From Cryptomeria japonica (taxonomy: Eukaryota; Streptophyta; Pinopsida; Cupressales; Cupressaceae): a stretch of DNA of 64,000 bases. Each line of letters starts with the position of its first letter. Within the stretch, counting starts at the first letter, position 1. Below are positions 1-11,328 of this stretch, piece by piece. Below the pieces are notes generated by a model. The model made no database searches, had not been told where the DNA came from, and was given only the letters and a program-made list of their open reading frames with translations. Where the stretch lies: the NCBI RefSeq assembly GCF_030272615.1, contig NC_081409.1, positions 23,332,406 to 23,396,405 on the forward strand, read 5' to 3'. The position numbers and the translations under genes were made by a program.

Positions 1-609
1 TGGATGGGTAAATCCAATAAGGATGTACTGCTCAAAATAGATCTTACTATGCTGGATTCAGTACCGGTGTAGTTCTGATTGTCTTCACAAAACCCTCCTT
101 CAACCTTCAAATGATGTTTGCGTGTATAGCTCTTCTTATTCTCGCATATACCTTCACACAATTCCTTTTCACATTCCACATTAGATCTTACAAATAAGAT
201 CTTACATTTATATTATAACCTAAGACCAATTTTAGTAGGTCGGCTCTAAAGGATATTACAATAAAATCATTTTACAAATAAAACAATGTCCGATGCAATA
301 ACCGATTCAACATGCCGGCTCAATGCAATTACAACATTAATAAAACATCTCCATAGTGTGCCGCGCTGATTTGGAATAGATAAGCCTCTCGGTGAATGAT
401 CTGGACCTATTTCCTGGTAACAACAAATATGCAAATATGAATATGCTAATGAAAAAATCTCCAAGACAAAGTGTCAAAATGATGTCTTTGACATAACCAG
501 GTGTTTTCCATGCCATTCCAAGTGTCGGTGAACATTATATCCTGTCGGTGTACCAGATACTGGTGACTGTGCATAAGTCACTTGCTTGCTGGTGAACATT
601 GCCAATTCT
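1..609. other. Gene-free left edge, probably LTR-derived
   Basis: No coding region is visible. The stretch is rich in short GTCGGTG and CCGGT motifs of the kind also seen near the left LTR of the element at 59003-64000. A CA-ending sequence at about 533 is followed by CCTGTCGG, much as the LTR end at 59603 is. This may be LTR sequence of a second element lying against the gypsy element to its right, but the other end lies outside the window. Confidence 0.3.
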
Positions 610-2400
610 TCAAAGTGCCAGAGTTGATAAGTGATAGTAGGTGTTCACATCAATGACCAAACCATACCAAAATACCAACAATGTCTCCACTTCTTCAAGG
701 ATTGAACTATGACAAAATTCCTGACCATACATTGAATATCTCCTCCTGGCGTCATTCAACTTCTCACTGAAATAAGATATAGCTCTCCCTTCTTGACTCA
801 ACATGGCTCCAATTGCATTCCCACTTGCATCACAATCCACTTGAAATACTTTGTTGAAATTTGGTAAAGCTAACACTTTCTTAGTGACCTTCTACTTCAA
901 TAATTCAAAAAAATTATTTGCTCCGATGGTCCACTTGAATTCCTTCCTATCTCCCATCATTGTCTCAGTCATAGGACTACAATCTGAACTGAAATTTATG
1001 ATAAACTTCCAGTAGAAACTAGCCAATCCTTGAAATGATCTTACCTCTCCAATGCTTTTCCGTGCAGGCCATTCAACAATTGCTTTCACCTTCTCAGGAT
1101 CCATCTTCAATCCATCAATAGCTATCACAAATCCCAAATAGACTAGTTCTTAAGATTTATCAACAACTTCTCTTCTCTCAACTACTACAAGACTTGTCTT
1201 AAATGCAACAAATGTTCCTCTTTTGTCTTACTGAAAATCAAAATGTCGTCAAAATATACAATAACAAACTTACCCAATAATTTCTTCAATACCTCATTCA
1301 TCAATCTCATGAAAGTACTCGGTGCATTAGTCAACCCAAAAGGCATCACCAACCATTCATACAATCCTTCATTTGTCTTGAATGTTGATTTCAAGTCATC
1401 CCCTTCTCTGATTCTGATCTGATGATATCCACTCTTCAAGTCTATCTTGGTGCAGTATTTGCCTCCACTCAAATATTTCATTATGTCATCCATCCTAGGT
1501 TAAGGAAACCGATAATTCACTGTGATCTTGTTTATTTCTCTAGAATTAGTACACATCCTCCATTCTCCATTATTCTTAGGTGCTAACACTGTTGGCACTG
1601 CACATGGACTCAAACTTTCTCTGATCAAACCTTTCTTCAACAATTCCTGCACTTGTCTGTTCAACTCAATCTCTGTCGGTGTCATCCGGTGTGCAACTTT
1701 GTTAGGAAAACTATCTCTAAGAATTAGGTCCATGCAGTGACTAAAAATTCTCACAGGTGGTAATCCATCAAGAACGTTATTCAAAATGATGTCTTCATAC
1801 TTTGTTAGCAATTCCTTTATCTCCTCTAGTTGTTCTTCCTCATGCTCTAGATTCTTAGTCTTCTTAGGAACTAAGTCAAAGCACACATTCTCATGTCTCA
1901 TCCCATCTAGGAATTTCCTTCCATCTACCAAACAGATTCTGGCATTCGTACAAACTTCACTCTTCAAAGGCTCCTCCAAGGGTAACAAGGTCTCTTTCAT
2001 CCCATTCGCTACAATAGTGTATATGTTCTTTCTCCCATCATACATTGCTTGTCTATCAAACTGCCAATGTCTACCCAACAAAAGGTGACAAATATCCATA
2101 GGCATAATATCACACAAGACTTCATCATGATAGTTCCCAATTCTCAATTTTACTAAGCACTGCTCACTTACTAACAACTTATGATCATCTCAAATCAATG
2201 CTATCTGATAAGGCTTAGGGTGTTTAAATCTTTCCAACTTCAACTTATTCACCATCTTTTCTGAAACAAGATTATCTAAACTATCACTATTAATAACTAC
2301 TTTACAACATTTAACAGATACCTTACATCTGGCCTTGAACAAATTTTGCCTCTGTAAGGGCTCTTCATCTTCTCTGGTATGACACAAAGCTCTCTTCATC
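610..2400 (-). mobile_element. Gypsy protease, RT and RNase H region
   Basis: Pol part of the gypsy fossil. In minus-strand order it shows a retropepsin region with the LLLGRHWQFDR block (about 2090-2050). The RT fingers follow (WRMCTNSREINKITVNYR near 1500-1570), then the RT palm ([13 protein letters not shown] and [10 protein letters not shown], about 1230-1470). The RT-RNase H connection comes next (VRSFQGLASFYWKFI near 1020), then RNase H ([16 protein letters not shown], about 790-850). These blocks assign the family firmly. No working product is expected. Confidence 0.85.
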
Positions 2401-2449
2401 ATCAAAAGTTCTCCATCTTCCGGTTTGTTTCTGATCCGGTGGGGCTTTC

Positions 2450-3520
2450 TTCCACCAAGGCTGTCCTCTGAGTGTTCTCTATCTTCTTACATTCGGAGGC
2501 ACGATGTCCTTCATCTCCACACTTATAGCAAGTTCCTCTAAATACTCTCTTATCTTGTCTTCTATCATCTTTTCCAAAAACCTCATTCCGGTAACCATCA
2601 GGTTCTCTTCTTCGGTATAATTTTCTGTCATCTTTCTGGTATGAATTACCTTCTTTTCTTACTTCTTTGTCCTTGTTCTAATCTATACATGTTCTTTTTC
2701 CTCCAGAATATCCTCTTCCTCCTTGAAATCTTCCTCCGGAAAACCTTGCACCTCAACCTCTCAGTCTTTGCTCATGTATTTTGTTCAACTTCTCTTCTAC
2801 TTTCAAGGCGTACTAGTAAGCTTCTTCAACACTCTGCAACTTGATCAAACTAAAGTCATCTTGTATAGACATATGCAATCAATTCAAATATCTCACAGCT
2901 TTTTCAACCTCATCATCAACATGTCTGGATCTGATATTCAACTTGTAGAATGCTTCGGTATAGTCCTTCACACTAGATTCCTTATGCTTCAAGTTCTACA
3001 ACAACCAGAACAAATTTACTTGATAATCAACTGGCATAAACTTTGATTTAACTTAGCAACCTTCTGCTCCCATGATTTAATCTTCTCTTTACCTATTCTC
3101 TGTCTATGAACCTGCAAATTTTCTCACCAAAGAGATGCATGACCTTTCAATCGGGTACAGACATATTTTACCTTCCTTTCTTCTGCGGTGTTCTCAAAAT
3201 AAAAATTATTCTCCATCTTTCAGATCTAATCCATTAATTTATCTAAATTTAACTTTCCATCATACTCTGGTGGGGTAAAATGTGGTTTAGTGTTTTCCCT
3301 ACTCAAAACCCTCAAAAACCTATCTTCATATGGATCAATCGCCGATGGGTTTGCTACTTGTTCTGCTGGTGCTTCTTCTTCATCTCAATAGTTTAGCCTC
3401 CTATCCGGGTTGTCTCAATGACTTTCAACTGGGCTACAATTCCTCACAACATTTCCATCACAATAGGGTCTTCATTCCCATGTGCTCCACCATTCCTATT
3501 TCCTCTTCGCGCCATCTTCA
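2450..3520 (-). mobile_element. Gypsy gag region with CCHC zinc knuckle
   Basis: Gag part of the same fossil. A start-like MARRGNRNGG segment lies about 100 bases after the primer site. The 3' part contains one nucleocapsid knuckle, CYKCGDEGHRASEC, at about 2500-2545, matching the C-X2-C-X4-H-X4-C pattern that binds zinc and packages element RNA. Broken. Confidence 0.7.
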
Positions 3521-3613
3521 CGCCAGTCCTCTGCAACTGCATGTCCGATCCACAATCTGCCACCATAAAACAAGAAATTGTCAAGACAATGCAATCTCCA
3601 TAACAAAATCTCA

Positions 3614-3624
3614 CTCTGATACCA
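3614..3624 (-). other. Primer binding site (tRNA-Met) of the gypsy element
   Basis: On the minus strand the sequence reads TGGTATCAGAG, complementary to the 3' end of plant initiator tRNA-Met. It lies two bases inside the LTR edge at 3627 and fixes the orientation of the element. Confidence 0.85.
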
Positions 3625-3626
3625 CT

Positions 3627-4396
3627 TGGTGCATTCACCGGTTAGGAGGGACCTCAAAGAGATCAATCCGGACTGGGCAACAAGAGTAAACACAATGGAA
3701 ACAAGAGGATATGATAGAGGCAATGCAAAACTGAATGAATTAGATCATGAAAACTGATTACAGATAACTGGTATCATCTGGATTACAAGATTTGGCTCAC
3801 TAGCTTGCTACACACATGCTTAATTACAAAATTGGTCAACTCCAGACCTTTAAATCTTAAGATCTATCTCTATGTTCTATCTGACTGATTTATGATGCTT
3901 AATTACATTGATTTATATGGTCCAAGATGATCCAGTTGGCCCAAAAGGGATCAAATGCCGAAGAAAAAGATCAAATGTGTAAAACCAACAGGTCGACCTC
4001 TGCCAAAGAGATTCCTCTAGAAAATCCAAAGGGTGAAGTGCAGATCAAAGGGAATGTCGGCCACATGCCAAGGAACATTGGAATCAATGAACTAGGCTCC
4101 ACAAACTATGGAAGGGATCCAATAGATTCACAAATGCAAATAGGTCCAAGTGGTTCTGGTGCCAAAAAACTGTCTCGGAATCCAAATTTGATCTTGCCAA
4201 AAAATGATCCAAATGCTTTGTGGTTCAGGAATAAAGAAGATGATCATATCCTCTAGAAAAATATAGCTCCACAAGATCTAGTGAGCCAATGTAAGAAAAT
4301 ACAAAAAGAAATGTTGAAACTACAAAACAAAAAACAAATAGAAAAGAAATATTTTTGGTTGATGCAAGATTGCCAAGAATCGGGGATGCTCCTGCA
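3627..4396 (-). repeat. 5' LTR of the gypsy element
   Basis: About 770 bp, bounded by TG and CA on the plus strand. It starts next to the primer site and ends with the same kind of sequence (TTTTGGTTGATGCAAGATTG ... TGCA) as the LTRs at 15130-15928 and 18019-18588, so these belong to related subfamilies. Open frames in it on either strand are chance. Confidence 0.65.
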
Positions 4397-5025
4397 TTAG
4401 AGAACAGTCCAGATCATGTAGCAAGAGTAACACAACATAAGAAAGAATACAACATAAGAAATATGCAAAATTAGATATCTGCATCATCGTACATTCATCA
4501 TAGAACATCTGGTATCAACTGGGTTACATGTAAGCTAACATGCCTGGTTTAGACTACATCCCAAGATTGCATTCTCCAAGATAGGAATAATGAAAAGTGT
4601 AAAATAGGTCGACCCCAAAACGTAAAGATCCCATCCGCCAAGAACAAATATGAAGTGCGGACCATGAAGAAAGGTCGGCCAAGGGACCAACAACATCGAA
4701 CAAGGTGCCTAATAGATCCGCAAGCCAATAAGTCGGTCTGCATGAGAAGAAATCTCCAATATAGACAATAATCTCAAAACTGCTCCAGAACCAAGAAACA
4801 AACACTCCGGAAGGAATAACTTGTCGGAAAAGAATCCAAATGAACTGGGAACCTAGAATGGTGAACAAGAACAAGCTTGGAAGCCGAAAATCTGATCCGC
4901 AATAAAAAAAGAAACAACTACCAGAAAATGCTGATAGTAACACAAAAACTGCAACAAGAACAAAACTAAAAGCAAATATTTTTTGGTTGATGCAAGATTG
5001 CTCATAGACCAAGGATGGTCTTGCA
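4397..5025 (-). repeat. Truncated gypsy LTR at the edge of duplicated segment A
   Basis: Aligns by eye almost end to end with the LTRs at 15130-15928 and 18019-18588 but lacks the first few dozen bases. It is cut off there by the LTR ending at 4396. Its right boundary (TTGCA at 5021-5025) and the sequence beyond it match the right boundary of the LTR at 18588 and its flank, so the two belong to equivalent places in a duplicated segment. Confidence 0.7.
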
Positions 5026-5109
5026 TCAGATGGAAAGTAATGAAATGTGAAGATATATCCAAATAAATTAATGATGACTATATTTAATTATTTTGTTTAA
5101 ACACACAAT

Positions 5110-5540
5110 TTAAAATTTCGCTATAACAATGAGCTGTGTCAGGGGGAATCAACATTAACTAAAACTTAATCATTTATTAATCTTTTAACGATTAAAATAG
5201 ATCTTTAAAAGTAAAGAACAAAAGCAAAATATACACTACAAAAGAACATCAAGATTTTTATGTGGAAAACCTAAGGAGTGAAAAACCACGGTGAAGATTA
5301 ACTCACACTCTATGAAATTGATATTACAATGTTTATTTTAGGCACATTGAAAAGGCACTGCTCCCTAAATGGACTTGCAGGCTAAAGCACATTGTATATG
5401 GAGTAGTAAAAACTAGATGATCCTAACTGTCTCTTTTATTGAAGCAAATCATATTGCAGTTATTGCAACAAGTTATAAGTTATATGGATTAAAAGGATAA
5501 TGGAGGATCTACATTTGTCTAAGAACATTCAACAACTATC
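5110..5540 (-). repeat. LTR-like fragment with a conserved TATGTGGAAAACC block
   Basis: A G-rich run followed by an ACTAAAACTTA segment and then TTTTTATGTGGAAAACC with GAAAAACCACGGTGA. The same succession occurs at 18690-19030 and in the solo LTR at 39821-40804. I read it as a minus-strand LTR fragment. No coding potential is seen. Confidence 0.5.
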
Positions 5541-5569
5541 TATTGTGATAATAGTAGGTACCATTGCAA

Positions 5570-5961
5570 ATCTGACGTCATTTTATTCATAATTTGGTTC
5601 AAGATGAGCAAATGAAATTACATTTTAGTCTACATCTAAACAAATTATTGATATATTCACCAAAACGCTTCCCATAGCTTGTTCTATCATTTTAAGACAT
5701 CAGTTAGGACTTACCCAATTGATCATCTAAGGGGAGATTGAATGCACATTATCAATGCATGATCATTGATAATTTTTAACAATATTTTTTGCCCATGCAA
5801 CAACTGTTTACATGCTGCACTATCAGACATTTCTGCAGCCAGTAATTTGCATGCTACGCTTCTCCCTATTTGCATGAAATAAACTATTTTCTTAAATTTT
5901 TGCAGGATCATGCCCTCATGTAATAAAATCTTTTGTTTCTGTTTGATGTGGTTGAATAAAT
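5570..5961 (+). mobile_element. Older copia remnant, left part (RNase H tail, PPT and LTR start)
   Basis: The block 5570-5730 matches the copia RNase H tail at 19136-19345. It is followed by a purine tract AAGGGGAGAT and an LTR start at 5739. The LTR is split at 5961 by the younger copia element and may resume at 11329. Its far end could not be fixed. Fossil. Confidence 0.55.
5957..5961. repeat. Target-site duplication TAAAT, left
   Basis: TAAAT directly precedes the 5' LTR of the copia element and is repeated at 11324-11328 just after its 3' LTR. A 5-bp duplication is the usual integration scar of LTR elements. Confidence 0.9.
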
Positions 5962-6264
5962 TGTTGGAAGTTGAAGTCCAACGGACTCCTTCCCTGTTTG
6001 CCGCCAAAACTCTTGGCTATTCATATTCTTCCTGGAAGCTCTTTAAGAGCTGATTGTAATTCATTTTTTGAAGTTGATTGCCAGAGCTGATTGCAGCTGT
6101 GTAGATGTAAACCATATTGGTGAATAATAAAGTTATTCCCCTGCTTCAAGTGTGGATGTAGGCAATTGCCGAACCACGATAAATCTGTGTGTTCTTGTTG
6201 TTTGTGTTGTGTATATTTAATTGTGTTTATCTGCTGTTTTCAATTCAATTTCTTCATCCTAACA
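5962..6264 (+). repeat. Copia 5' LTR
   Basis: 303 bp, starting TGTTGGAAG and ending TCCTAACA, with the inverted ends TGTT and AACA. It pairs with 11021-11323. AATAATAAAG at about 6124 is a likely polyadenylation-type signal within the LTR. Confidence 0.95.
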
Positions 6265-6266
6265 AT

Positions 6267-6278
6267 TGGTATCAGAGC
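6267..6278 (+). other. Copia primer binding site (tRNA-Met)
   Basis: TGGTATCAGAGC, complementary to the 3' end of initiator tRNA-Met, two bases after the 5' LTR. This is the standard plant copia priming signal. Confidence 0.95.
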
Positions 6279-6324
6279 GAGGTTAGATCGCTGTTTAGAT
6301 TTTGGTGTTTGAATTTCCAGAATC

Positions 6325-7110
6325 ATGGAAGAATCGAAGATAGAGAAGTTCTTTGGTCAGAGCTTCGGATTATGGAAAGTGCAAATGGAGTCTTTGCTGA
6401 TAAAGCAAGACCTTTCAATCGCGCTTGAAGGGATAGCAAAGAAACCAGCTGGGATGGTTGATGAAGATTTTGTAAAATTGGACAAGAAGGCAAGAGTGAC
6501 AATTTTTCTCTCGCTGTCCAATAATGTTCTCTTCAATGTCACGGGTGATGCAACAACAAAAGAAGTATGGGATAGACTTTCAGCCATGTATGAAATGGCT
6601 TCGACTGCAAATAAAGTTTTTATTATGAAGTGCTTGTACAAACTGAAAATGAAGGAAGGTTGTGCTATGGCAAACCACATCAATGAATTTAATACATTGA
6701 TTAGTCAAGCGACTTCGGTGGGGATGACACAAGATGATGAAAGAAAGGCTATTTTGTTATTGTGTTCTTTACCAAGTAGCTGGGATGGTGTTGTAACAAC
6801 AATTAGCACATCTATATCTGGTAAAAATAAATTAGTTTTTAATGATGTAGCAGCTACTCTTCTCAGCGAGGATTTGAGAAGAAAGAATGATGAACCTTCA
6901 TCCGGTGAAGCTTTAATGGTGGTCAGCACCGATAATAGAGGTAGAAGTCATAACAGAGGCAGAAATAATTACCATAAACGTTCGAAATCAGCAAAGAGAT
7001 CGAAGTCTAGAAACAAAAATGGTGAATGTTGGTTTTGTGGCAAGGCGGGTCATGTGAAAAAGGATTGCAGAAATTTCAAAAGAGCACAAGAGAGAGTGTG
7101 GGACAGCGAA
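6325..7110 (+). mobile_element. Copia gag with zinc knuckle
   Basis: Starts MEESKIEKFFGQSF about 45 bases after the primer site, the normal position. It has the copia gag (UBN2-type) region, a basic serine-rich linker and one CCHC knuckle, CWFCGKAGHVKKDC, near 7027-7068. Part of a broken element. Confidence 0.85.
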
Positions 7111-7149
7111 GCAAATACTGTTTATGATAAAGATGGTAGTGTCTTAATC

Positions 7150-7560
7150 CTTTCAACAACCGACACTACTTTGGATTCATGGGTGCTTGATTCCGGTGCC
7201 TCCTATCATGCTACCTCATGTCTTGAAGCATTCATCAACTACCATGAAGGGAAATTTGGCAATGTCTTTTTAGGAGATAACAAAGCTTGTGAAATTACAG
7301 GCAAAGGGGATGTATTGCTGCCATTAGAAGGTGGTAAAACATGGTTGCTCAAAGATGTTCGCCATGTCCCAAAATTGAAGTGGAATTTGATATCCGTTGG
7401 ACAACTCTTTGGTCAAGGTCTAAATGTCAATCTTCTTCCGGATACATGGAAAGTAACACATGGTACCATGCTGATTGCAAATGGTAATAAAGTGGGAAAT
7501 ATTTATATTTTTAAGACTCATGGTGAAGTGGGAGCTGCAATGGTGATTGAGGACAGCAAA
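7150..7560 (+). mobile_element. Copia aspartic protease region
   Basis: The active-site block WVLDSGASYHAT (about 7180-7215) is the DSG-type retropepsin signature of copia elements. It is followed by the LLKDVRHVPKLKWNLISVG block. Part of a broken element. Confidence 0.85.
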
Positions 7561-7564
7561 GTGG

Positions 7565-8420
7565 ATCTTTGGCATCAAAGACTTGGGCACATTAGCAAGA
7601 AAGGTCTCCATGTTATGCATACAAGAAATCAGCTACCGGGCCTCAAGCTTGTGGACTTAGCCTTTTGTGAACATTGCCTCTATGGAAAACAAAAGAGAGT
7701 CAGTTTTTTGAAAGGTGGGCGTGACACAAAGACAACACCGCTGGAGCTTGTATACTCGGATGTTTTTGGACCAATTGAGGTAACCTCCATTGGAGGAGCT
7801 AACTATTTTGTAACATTTCTTGATGATTGCACAAGAAAAGTATGGATTTATATGCTTTCTAGGAAATCAGAAGTGTTTTCAAAATTTAAAATTTTCAAGG
7901 CATTAGTTGAAAATCAGATTGGGCATAGGATTAAATGCTTACAAACAGATAACGGTGGGGAATTTTGTTCACATGAATTTGATAATTTTTGTGTTGATAA
8001 TGGGATTAGAAGAATCAAGGTTGTTCCATTCACTCCTCAAGAAAACGGTGCAGCCGAGAGGATGAATAGAACAATCCTTGAGAGGGCATGATGTATGTTG
8101 TCTAATGCAAGTTTAGGCAAAGAATTTTGGGCAGAAGCATGTAACACAACAGTGTATTTAATTAACCGAAGTCCATCATCTAAATTGGATTTTGGTATTC
8201 CAGAAGAGGAATGGCAAGGGAAGAGGATTTCATATTCGCATCTTCATGTGTTTGGATGCGAAGCCTTCTCGCATATACCCAAGGAAAAGTGAATGAAATT
8301 AGATCCAAAGTCGCTGAAATGTATCTTTGTGGGGTATGGAGAAGAGCAGTTTGGTTTCAGATTGTGGGATCCAGTTCACAAAAAGATTGTTCGCAGCAGA
8401 GATGTAGTCTTTCATGAAAC
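7565..8420 (+). mobile_element. Copia integrase region
   Basis: The zinc-binding pre-integrase segment (WHQRLGHISKKGL ... CEHCLYGKQ) is at about 7570-7700. The catalytic core follows, with YSDVFGPI, LQTDNGGEF and PQENGAAERMNRT blocks supplying the D-D-E pattern. The chain then runs into the HVFGCEAFSH block. Part of a broken element. Confidence 0.85.
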
Positions 8421-8579
8421 CTCCTTTCCCGCACTACAAGATGCAAGTAAATCAGAGACAGAATATGTTCCTATGTCTCTATTTCAGAATGTGACTACCA
8501 GCGCTCTGCCTCCGGTCTCTCATTCAGTGGGAGCTCCTATGACATCTACATCAGTTGAATACAATTCTTAGTCTAAGAA

Positions 8580-9240
8580 TGATGAAGTGAGTGTTGAAAA
8601 TGTTTGGTCTTCATTTAATTCAGAATTTGCGAGTATGCAAAACAGAGCAAATCCTCCTCAAAATAACACCAATGTTGGAGGAAACTTGGAAGATCAATCT
8701 CATAGTGATTTTGGCTCACATTTGGCTGGGCACACTCAACGGTGGTCTCCAACACCACCATACCTTGCAAACTATGTCTTCCCCTCACGACATACTACGC
8801 AACCTACCCACGCAGCCTACCCACCACACTCCCCACACCCCGCAGCCTTCAGTTCATTGCGTGAGCTCCCTGCAGCTTCTTCATCTCCTCCGCAAGCCCC
8901 TAGCGGTCCCCCCCATGAGTCTCCCACAGTCCTCTCCCCTCTCCCGCGGGCTCCCTGTAGTCCACTACACATGGTCCCTACAGGCTCCACCTCTGTAGTC
9001 CACCCGCAGAGTCTTCCTCCCGTGTAGGCCTGTGAAGATGTTGCCACGGCCTTCTGCACCCAGCCCTATCGCCCATCTCACACCATGCATAAACCTTTTG
9101 TGGGGTTCCCCTCTTGTGATCTACGTGCATCAAACGTGGATCAAAATCCATAAGCTTCTGACTACCCTGCAGACATAGATCAAACCAGACTAAAAAATAG
9201 AGTCATTAAAGGGGACATAATCAGAGACAGTGCAAAAGAT
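8580..9240 (+). mobile_element. Copia linker between integrase and RT, proline-rich
   Basis: Low-complexity, proline- and serine-rich sequence (about 8740-9030) with local GC content far above its surroundings. Such linkers are common between the integrase and RT of copia polyproteins and are poorly conserved. Overlapping frames here are probably not separate genes. Confidence 0.6.
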
Positions 9241-9399
9241 ATGAGTTTGCATAAACAGGGAATACATAATGATTCTACTACTCTAGTAGAGAGTCAATTG
9301 AGGAAATCAACTAGACAGAGGTGTCCTCTTGCAAAATTTTCTGATTATGATTTACTGTTTTGTGGAGAGGCTGAACCTTCTTTGCTCATCTCTAATCAA

Positions 9400-10160
9400 A
9401 CAGAGCCTGCAACATACAAAGAGGCTTGTAAAAATATAGATAGTGATAATTGGCACGCTGCAATGTGTGAAGAAATGGATGCACTAGTGAGAAATCAGAC
9501 ATGGGATTTGGTGCCACTTCCGCCTGACAGAAAGGCATTGAGAAATAAATGGGTGTATAAACTAAAAGATGAAGCCGAAGGTCACAAATGATTTCGAGCG
9601 AGACTGGTTGTAAAGGGATATGCTCAGCAGCAAGACCTCGACTTCAAAGAAAATTTTTCGCCAGTAGTTAAAATGACTATCATCCGAGCAGTATTGGGAT
9701 TAGTTGCAGCGTGGGATCTTGAACTTGAACAGTTGGATGTGAAGATGACATTTCTCCATGGCGACCTTGATGAGGAGTTATTTATGCATCAGCTGGAAGG
9801 GTTCATTAAAAAGGGGCAGGAACACCTTTATTGCAGATTGAAACGTAGTTTGTATGGGCTTAAGCAAGCCCCCCGGTAGTGGTATCTTAAATTTGACAAA
9901 TTCATGATTGATCACAAGTTTACTCGCAGTGAGTCTGATCCTTGTATTTATTACAAGAAGCTTCCTAATGGCAAATTTGTCATTCTTCTCCTTTATGTGG
10001 ATGATATGCTCGTAGCCGGCACAAGCATGAGGATTGTGAGTGAACTTAAGACTCATTTAGCAAAGGAATTTGCCATGAAAGATTTAGGGGCAGAAAAGAA
10101 GATCTTAGGAATGACTATTTTTTGGGATAGAAAAAAGAGAGAACTCAAACTATCTTAGCA
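9400..10160 (+). mobile_element. Copia reverse transcriptase region
   Basis: RVT_2-type RT with EEMDALVRNQTWDLVPLP, the KWVYKLK block, LEQLDVKMTFLHGDL, LYGLKQAPR and the catalytic YVDDMLVAG at about 9994-10020. Part of a broken element. Confidence 0.85.
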
Positions 10161-10179
10161 AGACTACATTAAAAAAGTC

Positions 10180-10935
10180 TTGGACAGATTTGGTATGACG
10201 GATGCTAAATCTATTTGTGTACCTTTAGCCTCTCATTTTCAGTTGTCTTTTCATTTGTGTCCTAAAACACAAGAAGATAAGGAGTTTATGGATAAAATTT
10301 CATACAAATTTGTAGTTGGAAGCCTCATGTATGCTATGGTGTCTACTCGACCGGACATTGCTCATGCCATGGGATTGGTGAGCAGATTTATGGCTAATCC
10401 GGGCAAATCACATTGGGAGGCGGTTAAGTATATCTTGAGGTATCTCAAAGGTACTTCTGATTTTTGTTTATGGTTTGGAAAGGACAAGGCAGTTTTGCAA
10501 GGGTTTACCGATTCAGATTTTGCCGGTGACTTAGACAAAAGAAAGTCTACTTCTGGTTATGCTTTCACATTTGCTGGGGCAGCGATTAGTTGGGCTTCAA
10601 AATTGCAACATACAGTTGCTCAATCAACCGTGGAAGCAGAATACATAGCTCTTTCTGAGGGAGCAAAAGAAATGGTATGGCTGCAACTCTTGTTCAGTGA
10701 GTTGGGTTTGAAGCAATCAGATTTTGCTTTGTTTTGTGATAACAACAGTGCAATTTTTATGACTAAACATCAAACATCTCAGTTGAGGTCAAAACATGTT
10801 GATGTTCGCAGTCATTATGTTCACCATATGGTTGAAGAAGGCAAGTTTCATGTAGACAAGATTCATACCGATCTGAATCCAGTTGATGTACTCACTAAAG
10901 TAGTTAAGTGGGAGAAGTTTGATTTCTGCTGAGCT
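10180..10935 (+). mobile_element. Copia RNase H region
   Basis: RNase H domain with GFTDSDFAGDLDKRKSTSG, the AQSTVEAEYIALSEGAKE block and SKHVDVRSHYVHHMVEEG. It ends 85 bases before the 3' LTR. Part of a broken element. Confidence 0.85.
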
Positions 10936-11009
10936 TCTCTCGGCCTTTCCAATAACTGATAGCAGAACTAAGTGGGGGAATTTACTTGTTGCAGCAGTTC
11001 ATTGGCCTT

Positions 11010-11020
11010 CAGTGGGAGAT
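11010..11020 (+). other. Copia polypurine tract
   Basis: CAGTGGGAGAT directly before the 3' LTR, the expected plus-strand priming site. Confidence 0.85.
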
Positions 11021-11323
11021 TGTTGGAAGTTGAAGTCCAACGGACTCCTTCCTTGTTTGCCGCCAAAACTCTTGGCTATTCATATTCTTCCTGGAAGCTC
11101 TTTAAGAGCTGATTGTAATTCATTTTCTGAAATTGATTGCTAGAGCTGATTGCAGCTGTGTAGATGTAAACCAGATTGGTGAATAATAAAGTGATTCCCC
11201 TACTTCAAGTGTGGATGTAGTCAATTGCCGAACCACGATAAATCTGTGTGTTCTTGTTGTTTGTTTTGTGTATATTTAATTGTGTTTATCTGCTGTTTTC
11301 AATTCGATTTCTTCATCCTGACA
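11021..11323 (+). repeat. Copia 3' LTR
   Basis: 303 bp, starting TGTTGGAAG and ending CCTGACA. Nearly identical to 5962-6264, with about 11 differences counted by eye. TAAAT (11324-11328) follows and repeats the bases before the 5' LTR. Confidence 0.95.
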
Positions 11324-11328
11324 TAAAT

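Larger units (their letters stand above)
610..4396 (-). mobile_element. Ty3/gypsy LTR retrotransposon (chromovirus-like), broken
   Basis: Minus-strand gypsy element read from its 5' LTR (3627-4396) towards lower coordinates. The order of parts is the normal gypsy one: LTR, tRNA-Met primer site, gag with zinc knuckle, protease, reverse transcriptase, RNase H. The RT region carries the FDD-type active site (YFDDIL) and the [12 protein letters not shown] motif of plant chromovirus-like gypsy elements. No integrase or second LTR is recognised on the left before the window start. The reading frame is interrupted several times, so this is a fossil. Its right LTR abuts a fragment of a related LTR at 4397, as if it had inserted into it. 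Confidence 0.85.
5962..11323 (+). mobile_element. Ty1/copia LTR retrotransposon, structurally complete but broken
   Basis: Both LTRs (303 bp each), primer site, polypurine tract and a TAAAT target duplication are present, so the borders are certain to the base. The interior carries gag, protease, integrase, RT and RNase H in the copia order. The two LTRs differ at about 11 of 303 positions (3.6 percent). That means roughly 8 to 25 million years if slow woody-plant rates of 0.7 to 2.2 changes per billion years apply, which is an assumption. The coding frame has about seven or more interruptions, so it is a fossil. It sits inside the LTR of an older copia remnant. Confidence 0.95.

Noticed and set aside
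3330-3723. Plus- and minus-strand frames near the gypsy primer site
   Set aside because: They overlap the gag start and leader of the minus-strand gypsy element in other frames and show no motif.
4554-5062. Minus-strand frames rich in Phe, Leu and Ser, with a counterpart at 15675-15908
   Set aside because: They lie inside LTR copies and are shared only because the LTRs are homologous. The hydrophobic look comes from T-rich DNA.
8591-9059. Extra frames in other registers (135 aa plus strand, 80 aa minus strand) in the copia interior
   Set aside because: Shadows of the proline-rich, GC-richer linker of the copia polyprotein.
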